A DNA stretch of 32,837 nt, from contig CAMGEM010000006.1 in NCBI GenBank assembly GCA_946055095.1, positions 1 to 32,837 on the forward strand, given 5' to 3'. Position 1 is the first letter of the stretch. Every line of letters begins with the position of its first letter. This DNA is from an uncultured Parabacteroides sp. GTDB taxonomy: Bacteria > Bacteroidota > Bacteroidia > Bacteroidales > Tannerellaceae. Below the pieces are notes generated by a model. It made no database searches. It was not told where the DNA came from and saw only the letters and a program-made list of their open reading frames with translations. Position numbers and translations under genes: made by a program. This document shows, piece after piece, positions 27,888 through 32,837 of this stretch.

Positions 27888-28733
27888 TTATGCACCTGCC
27901 AATGTGTAAAGCAAGCGGATCTCCTCCGCCCAAAGCGACTCGTCGGGTGTCTCCAAGATAATCGGTATATTGTCAAAACGAGAATCTTTCATCAACATGC
28001 GAAACAGGTCCATGCCCATCACGCCCTTGCCCACACTATCGTGTCGATCGACTCGTGTACTCAATTCTTTTTTGGAATCGTTTAGGTGAATACCTCGCAG
28101 GTAGTGGAAACCGATCACCTCATCGAACCGTCGGAAGGTATCGGCATAGCCCTCCGCCGTACGGATCTCATAGCCAGATGCCAACGTGTGCGCCGTGTCG
28201 ATGCAGACACCCACCCGACTCTTATCCTCCACCTGTTCGATGATGGTAGCGATCTGCTCAAACGTGTAACCCAAGTTGGTACCTTGTCCCGCTGTGTTCT
28301 CAATCACTGCCGTGACCCCTTCTGTTTGCGCCAAGGTCCAGTTGATGGACTCGGCAATCAAAGCCAAGCAAGTCTCTGGCTCCATCTTATTCAAATGACT
28401 GCCCGGATGGAAATTCAACAGCTTCAAACCCAACTGCTCACAACGACGCATCTCATCCAAAAACGCATCCCGCGATTTCGCCAACCCTTCGGCATCCGGA
28501 TTGCCTAAGTTAATCAAATAACTATCATGAGGCAGAATATGTTCCGGAGCAAAACCATATTCCGCACAACGCTCCTTGAACAAGGTAATACTCTTCGCAC
28601 TCAGCGGCGTCGAACGCCATTGACGTTGATTCCGTGTAAACAGTGCGAAAGCCTTTGCTCCAATCTCCTGCGCATGAAGCGGCGCATTCTCCACACCTCC
28701 TGAACTACTCACATGAGCACCAATATATTTCAT
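27888..28733 (-). CDS. nfo: Deoxyribonuclease IV (endonuclease IV)
   Basis: [49 protein letters not shown] motifs. Confidence 0.96.
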   Translation of the reverse strand: MKYIGAHVSSSGGVENAPLHAQEIGAKAFALFTRNQRQWRSTPLSAKSITLFKERCAEYGFAPEHILPHDSYLINLGNPDAEGLAKSRDAFLDEMRRCEQLGLKLLNFHPGSHLNKMEPETCLALIAESINWTLAQTEGVTAVIENTAGQGTNLGYTFEQIATIIEQVEDKSRVGVCIDTAHTLASGYEIRTAEGYADTFRRFDEVIGFHYLRGIHLNDSKKELSTRVDRHDSVGKGVMGMDLFRMLMKDSRFDNIPIILETPDESLWAEEIRLLYTLAGA

Positions 28734-28803
28734 TTATCGTCTCGTTAATGGATTTAATCAAACAACAATCCCTCTTTGGATTTTGTTGGTAAAAGTAACA
28801 AAA

Positions 28804-28835
28804 AAAGCCGATCTCCCACCACGAGAGTCGGCTTT
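28804..28835 (-). terminator. Rho-independent-type terminator of the arginine decarboxylase gene
   Basis: Minus strand AAAGCCGA...TCGGCTTTTTTTG stem followed by U-rich tail. Confidence 0.8.
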
Positions 28836-28859
28836 ATCTGTCAAAAAGACCATATTTTA

Positions 28860-29399
28860 CTACCCTTCGATCTCCGGCTGCAAGAAATCCACGAAGCAGA
28901 GTGCGGCCAAAGCCGTACCATAACGCTTCTCGATCGTGATTCCTTCAGTGATGAAGTTGAGCTCACCCAAGTAATACTGTCCATAAGTCTTTTGATGAAG
29001 ATCGTTGATCACACGGATCAAACGAGACTCCAACTCCTCGATGCGATAACGACCGCTCACCTCACACACCAGTCCTCCAACCTTCTCATCGAAGTTCTCA
29101 TCTTTATACATCCAGGCGTAAACCACACCTGCAGATACGAACTCATCCTGGTATCCATGTGATACCGCCATGATCGTCTTCATCTCCGAACCAAAAGGAG
29201 GAAGATCAATCTCATCCATAGTCACCAGATGCGCTGTCGCAGGTATCACTGATGAATAGGTCATAATATTGAAATCAGAAATACCGGCGTCATAAAGAGC
29301 CATGTGATAGGAGCCCGCATGCTTCTCCAAGTCAGACTCACCACTTCCCTTCGTAATAAAAAAGGTGTTTGGAATCAAGTTCCCAACTTTCTTTACCAT
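28860..29399 (-). CDS. Pyruvoyl-dependent arginine decarboxylase
   Basis: FITKGSGESDLEKHAGSYHMALYDAGISDFNIMTYSSVIPATA; TYSS is the expected self-cleavage site. Confidence 0.9.
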   Translation of the reverse strand: MVKKVGNLIPNTFFITKGSGESDLEKHAGSYHMALYDAGISDFNIMTYSSVIPATAHLVTMDEIDLPPFGSEMKTIMAVSHGYQDEFVSAGVVYAWMYKDENFDEKVGGLVCEVSGRYRIEELESRLIRVINDLHQKTYGQYYLGELNFITEGITIEKRYGTALAALCFVDFLQPEIEG

Positions 29400-29441
29400 C
29401 TACAAAATATGTTTACCAGTTAATAAAAGATTAAACGCACG

Positions 29442-29449
29442 CAAAAGTA
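29442..29449 (-). promoter_or_regulatory. Putative Bacteroidetes -7 element upstream of the arginine decarboxylase gene
   Basis: Minus strand TACTTTTG matches TAnnTTTG; no clear -33 TTTG at proper spacing. Confidence 0.4.
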
Positions 29450-29583
29450 GGAACAATTTATGAAACCATCTCTCCCTTTATCGGATAAAACACTGCCGCC
29501 AAACAAATTTTCACGAAAATGTAATATGCGTACCTGTCGCATTCGCTATACGCTCCTCACGAAAACAAAAAATGCGTTCAAAA

Positions 29584-29614
29584 TTTGCGTCATTCAAAAT
29601 TATGACTACCTTTG
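29584..29614 (+). promoter_or_regulatory. Bacteroidetes-type promoter for tRNA-Tyr
   Basis: TTTG (29584-29587), 19-bp spacer, TACCTTTG (29607-29614); matches TTTG-N19-21-TAnnTTTG. Confidence 0.8.
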
Positions 29615-29631
29615 CACCCGCAAACAAGCAA

Positions 29632-29714
29632 GGGCAGTTACCAGAGTGGCCAAATGGGGCTGACTGTAACTCAGCTGGCTTACGCCTTCGGTGGTTCGAA
29701 TCCATCACTGCCCA
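29632..29714 (+). tRNA. tRNA-Tyr (anticodon GTA)
   Basis: Acceptor GGGCAGT/ACTGCCC, anticodon stem GCTGA-CTGTAAC-TCAGC, GGTTCGAATCC T-loop, long variable arm; CCA not encoded. Confidence 0.95.
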
Positions 29715-29717
29715 CGC

Positions 29718-29752
29718 AAAAAAGACGCATCTCAATGAGGAGCGTCTTTTTT
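29718..29752 (+). terminator. Terminator of tRNA-Tyr
   Basis: AAAAAAGACGC...GCGTCTTTTTT stem-loop with T tract directly after the tRNA. Confidence 0.85.
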
Positions 29753-29765
29753 TGTTTCATAGCGA

Positions 29766-30152
29766 CTATAAAGAATCCGGGATCAGCTGCGGGTCATGCT
29801 GCTTGCGGTGATCCATGATTATTGGCATGTTGCGCAAAGCCCATTGAGTCAGCTCATGAATGATGGGCATCAACGATTGCCCCATCTCTGTCAATGCATA
29901 CTCCACACGGGGCGGCACCTCCGGATAAACCGTCCGCCTCACCAATCCATCGGCCTCCAAGACCTGCAACGTGCTCGATAGCACTTTCGACGAGATGTCG
30001 GGAATATATTTTCGCAACTGGTTGAAACGCATACATCCCTCTTCGTTTAGAATCAACAGGATCAGTAGCGCCCACTTGTTCCCGAAGCGGGCAATGACAT
30101 TCCGAATCGGGCAGGCCGCTATATTCAAAAATTTATCTTCTATTTTTGCCAT
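29766..30152 (-). CDS. HxlR family winged-helix transcriptional regulator
   Basis: CPIRNVIARFGNKWALLILLILNEEGCMRFNQLRKYIPDISSKVLSSTLQVLEADGLVRR; start reassigned to MAKIEDKFLN. Confidence 0.92.
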   Translation of the reverse strand: MAKIEDKFLNIAACPIRNVIARFGNKWALLILLILNEEGCMRFNQLRKYIPDISSKVLSSTLQVLEADGLVRRTVYPEVPPRVEYALTEMGQSLMPIIHELTQWALRNMPIIMDHRKQHDPQLIPDSL

Positions 30153-30315
30153 AGTAAATGCTTTATTATGAATAAAAGTGAGCCGCAAGTAACCTGCTCA
30201 CCTTTTTGTAACTTCTTGCTTATGAATAAAATTCCCCGCAACTTTGCACTGTCGGAAAAGAGAAGATTATCCGACGCAAAGGTAATTCAACTATTTAATT
30301 CAACAAACAGAGCAG

Positions 30316-31536
30316 ATGAAAAAGCGTATGCAAGCACTCCGAATCTGGGCACTCCTTTGGCTGACTCTTTCAGCATTGCAGGCCCAAACCGCCCACCTCC
30401 AAGTGTATGGCGAAGGGAAACCAGTCTTATTATTAACCGAGGATGGCTCAAGAGTAAACAGCGAATTGACTGACAAGCTGACCGCTCACTCCATTCAAGT
30501 CATTGTACCCGACATCCATGCCTACAAAGAAGCTTTACAACAAAAAGACTCGTTGAGCGACGACCGATTAGCTATGGCGCTAATGACTACCGCCACTCGC
30601 CTCTCCCGGGAACCGATCGCCATAGTAGGATGCGGAGATCATACCACAACGGCCTGTCGCATCGCTCAACTCTATCCGGCACAAGTGGATCGAATCGTGG
30701 CTCTTGGCGAGGCGACAAAAACACTTCTGCCCTGCCCCATCCGACAAGTGTCGGAAGGAAAGCAGGCATGGAAAGCGATAGAGTCCTTCTTGCAAGCAGA
30801 TTTGAAGATGCTGCTCGCTGAGGGAAAACCGCAGGATACGAAGTGGAAGCGTATCTTGTTCGACCTGTCGCATAGTCAATGCACAGACACGTACAATGGA
30901 TACGAGACCTATCCCTACCTCCTCCCAGCATACGAGCGTATGTTACAGGAGCTGGATCATTCAGCTGAGTTGATCATCCATGAGCAGGGAGAGCTTACTA
31001 CCGAACTATTGGCTGAGGCAGATGTCGTTTTGATGCTCTCTCCGCTCAACAAGGGGCTGCAAAAGAATCTGACAGAAGCAGAACGCAGAAACTTGGTACG
31101 CTATGTGGCAGAAGGAGGCTCCCTACTCTTCTTCATTGATGACGCACACCGGGTGGATTGGCAGGCCTATGGAGCCGCCGACGTAGTCGGACCTTATGGC
31201 ATCTCGTTTGGAGCTAATGTTCCACTGCCTGGCAATGTCGGAGCGATTGCCTTCCCGAACCGCATCTTCAAGGAGCGTTATGAGATTCCTTATAGCGGAG
31301 CCTGCCTGATGCGTGGTGGAGAGCCTGTCAGCGTCTGCATGGAGGGAGGCTACCTGCACGGAACCGTCGTGGAGTTGGCGAATGGCGGTAAACTATATGT
31401 TGGCGGAGACACGATGGTTGGCCTACTTTTAGGCTTTACTGATGGCGAACGCCTCGTTTTCGACAAGATGGCTACTCGCTGGTGGGGCAAGGATTCTTGG
31501 AACTACATGAAGGAGTTGCTGAACTGGGCACTTTGA
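30316..31536 (+). CDS. Exported protein with GATase1-like (DUF4350-like) domain
   Basis: Signal peptide ending ALQAQ; KRILFDLSHSQCTDTYNG...ADVVLMLSPLNKGLQKNLTEAERRNLVRYVAEGGSLLFFIDD. Confidence 0.55.
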   Translation: MKKRMQALRIWALLWLTLSALQAQTAHLQVYGEGKPVLLLTEDGSRVNSELTDKLTAHSIQVIVPDIHAYKEALQQKDSLSDDRLAMALMTTATRLSREPIAIVGCGDHTTTACRIAQLYPAQVDRIVALGEATKTLLPCPIRQVSEGKQAWKAIESFLQADLKMLLAEGKPQDTKWKRILFDLSHSQCTDTYNGYETYPYLLPAYERMLQELDHSAELIIHEQGELTTELLAEADVVLMLSPLNKGLQKNLTEAERRNLVRYVAEGGSLLFFIDDAHRVDWQAYGAADVVGPYGISFGANVPLPGNVGAIAFPNRIFKERYEIPYSGACLMRGGEPVSVCMEGGYLHGTVVELANGGKLYVGGDTMVGLLLGFTDGERLVFDKMATRWWGKDSWNYMKELLNWAL

Positions 31537-31590
31537 ACTAAGGGGAAAGTATCCATAAATAGGTATCTCTGCTTACAAGAGCAAGGGGCA

Positions 31591-31682
31591 GTCATTACTA
31601 TTGACGAAGGCCGGTCATTACTATTAACGAGGGTTAGTCATTACCAATGATGAGGGTCTGTCATTACTATTGACGAGGGTGC
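31591..31682. repeat. Degenerate tandem array, 4 units of exactly 23 bp
   Basis: GTCATTACTATTGACGAAGGCCG / GTCATTACTATTAACGAGGGTTA / GTCATTACCAATGATGAGGGTCT / GTCATTACTATTGACGAGGGTGC starting at 31591, 31614, 31637, 31660. Confidence 0.92.
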
Positions 31683-31709
31683 ATCCCTGCTATGACAGGG
31701 GATGCACCC
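31677..31709. terminator. Strong hairpin between convergent genes
   Basis: GGGTGCATCCCTG-CTATGA-CAGGGGATGCACCC (one bulged G); fused to the last 23-bp repeat unit. Confidence 0.8.
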
Positions 31710-31724
31710 TTACTAAGCATGTTT

Positions 31725-32837
31725 TTAGGGGTTCGCTGTCAACTTCTCCGTTTGATAGATGATCGGATAATCCAGGCTATGATCATCCAATACGAAGAAC
31801 TGGAACTGCTCACCTCCCGGATAGACACGCAGCACCACATGGCCCGCTGGCTTAATCTGCTCACCCTCTGCTCCCAAACGAGCACGATTACTGCCTACCA
31901 TTCCCGCAGCAAAAACCATGCGCTCGCCGGGATAGAGTTCCTTGGAGAGCATGTTGTTTAGCGAAGTTGGCTGGGGATGATAGAAATCCCACACCGGAAG
32001 GATAAAGGCTTGTGGTTTCACAGCAGCCACATAGGGAGGAAACATCGCATCCGAATAGGCATGGTGGTTAGCCACAACCACATCTGTCTCGCCCAACAGT
32101 TGCCCGACTGCAGTCTCTATGTCAAACCATTCCGGTTTATTCTTATCCTCCGCTTGAATATCTCCCCCTGAGAAATAATCAAAATCACCATACGTAATGC
32201 GTATGCCACAGCTGCAACGATTCTCGTTCAAAAACAGATCTGCCGGCGCATCAGCGGGGACAATCTCTCGAAACGCTTCCCCCGCTCCTGTCCATAGCTT
32301 TCCATTGCCCACCATGTTGCGAATCTCGAAATTAGGATAAGCTCCTGCATCCTTGAGCAATCGGAATTGTTCGTTGCTGCCCACCTGGAATCCTTCCGTA
32401 GGGGCTCCTTCCGCATCTCGGGCTGCCACGAATCGCAGATAGTTCTTCACATGCTCCTTGGCAAAGTGCTGCTCATTCGGATAGGTATAGTTCGGATAAT
32501 CTCGATCGATCAGTTTGTGGATAGGCAGCAAGTTCGCCACATGACTGATGCCTGTCAACTTATAATCTAAGCCCTCTTTTTCCACAGCCAAAGGCCCGTT
32601 ATCGCCGATATGATCATTGTCAAAGTGGGTCATCAACGCATAGTCAATCGCCCCGCCATTCTTCAACGGCGCAGAGAAATGAGTAATATAACGTACAATC
32701 CATTCAGCCGGACGCAGTGAATCGTTGGGCATTGGCTGCATGATCTCCTGTGGCCCTCGGCTTACCCCTAAATCGCCCGCATCAATCAACATCGTCGTAC
32801 CATCGGGCAAAATCAGGAAGGCGGCATTTCCCCGGCC
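31725..32837 (-). CDS. MBL-fold hydrolase (ComEC/Rec2 C-terminal-like), 5' end beyond window
   Basis: GRGNAAFLILPDGTTMLIDAGD...MTHFDNDHIGDNG; the frame is open to the right edge, and the ORF track start (TTG) is probably not the true start. Confidence 0.85.
   Translation of the reverse strand, partial: GRGNAAFLILPDGTTMLIDAGDLGVSRGPQEIMQPMPNDSLRPAEWIVRYITHFSAPLKNGGAIDYALMTHFDNDHIGDNGPLAVEKEGLDYKLTGISHVANLLPIHKLIDRDYPNYTYPNEQHFAKEHVKNYLRFVAARDAEGAPTEGFQVGSNEQFRLLKDAGAYPNFEIRNMVGNGKLWTGAGEAFREIVPADAPADLFLNENRCSCGIRITYGDFDYFSGGDIQAEDKNKPEWFDIETAVGQLLGETDVVVANHHAYSDAMFPPYVAAVKPQAFILPVWDFYHPQPTSLNNMLSKELYPGERMVFAAGMVGSNRARLGAEGEQIKPAGHVVLRVYPGGEQFQFFVLDDHSLDYPIIYQTEKLTANP

Noticed and set aside
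29612-29818. ORFs spanning the tRNA-Tyr locus
   Set aside because: They run through a well-folded tRNA and its terminator, so they are not plausible genes.
31591-31682. Possible CRISPR array from regular repeats
   Set aside because: Units are directly abutting 23-mers with no separate spacers, and no cas genes occur in the window.

Overview
This window looks like chromosomal DNA from a Bacteroidales bacterium, probably Parabacteroides or Bacteroides-like. The genus is inferred from protein character and from TAnnTTTG-type -7 promoter elements; no search was run. About 25 protein genes and one tRNA-Tyr(GTA) can be supported. Most are housekeeping or exported enzymes: Maf, a KdsC-like HAD, a DUF2520-like Rossmann protein, nitroreductase, an MFS sugar porter, a DUF4434 lipoprotein, an FAD oxidoreductase, RadA, a PPOX-fold lipoprotein, isoaspartyl peptidase, a GH106-like glycosidase, an exported murein-peptide processing operon (NlpC/P60, Tat-type epimerase, transglutaminase), RpiB, transketolase, a C69 dipeptidase, endonuclease IV, pyruvoyl-dependent arginine decarboxylase, an HxlR regulator and a partial MBL-fold hydrolase. 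The most interesting signals are three. (1) Degenerate intergenic tandem arrays with a 23-bp period sit at both protein-coding convergent gene junctions, with a likely third clipped by the left edge. (2) A four-gene operon (nucleotidyltransferase, ATP-grasp-like protein, CDP-alcohol phosphatidyltransferase, HAD protein) has two non-canonical active-site motifs and suggests an unassigned polar-headgroup lipid pathway. (3) A dispersed 28-bp palindrome is present once inside a CDS linker and once in an intergenic stem-loop cluster. A 34-aa single-TM ORF missing from the supplied ORF track was also found.
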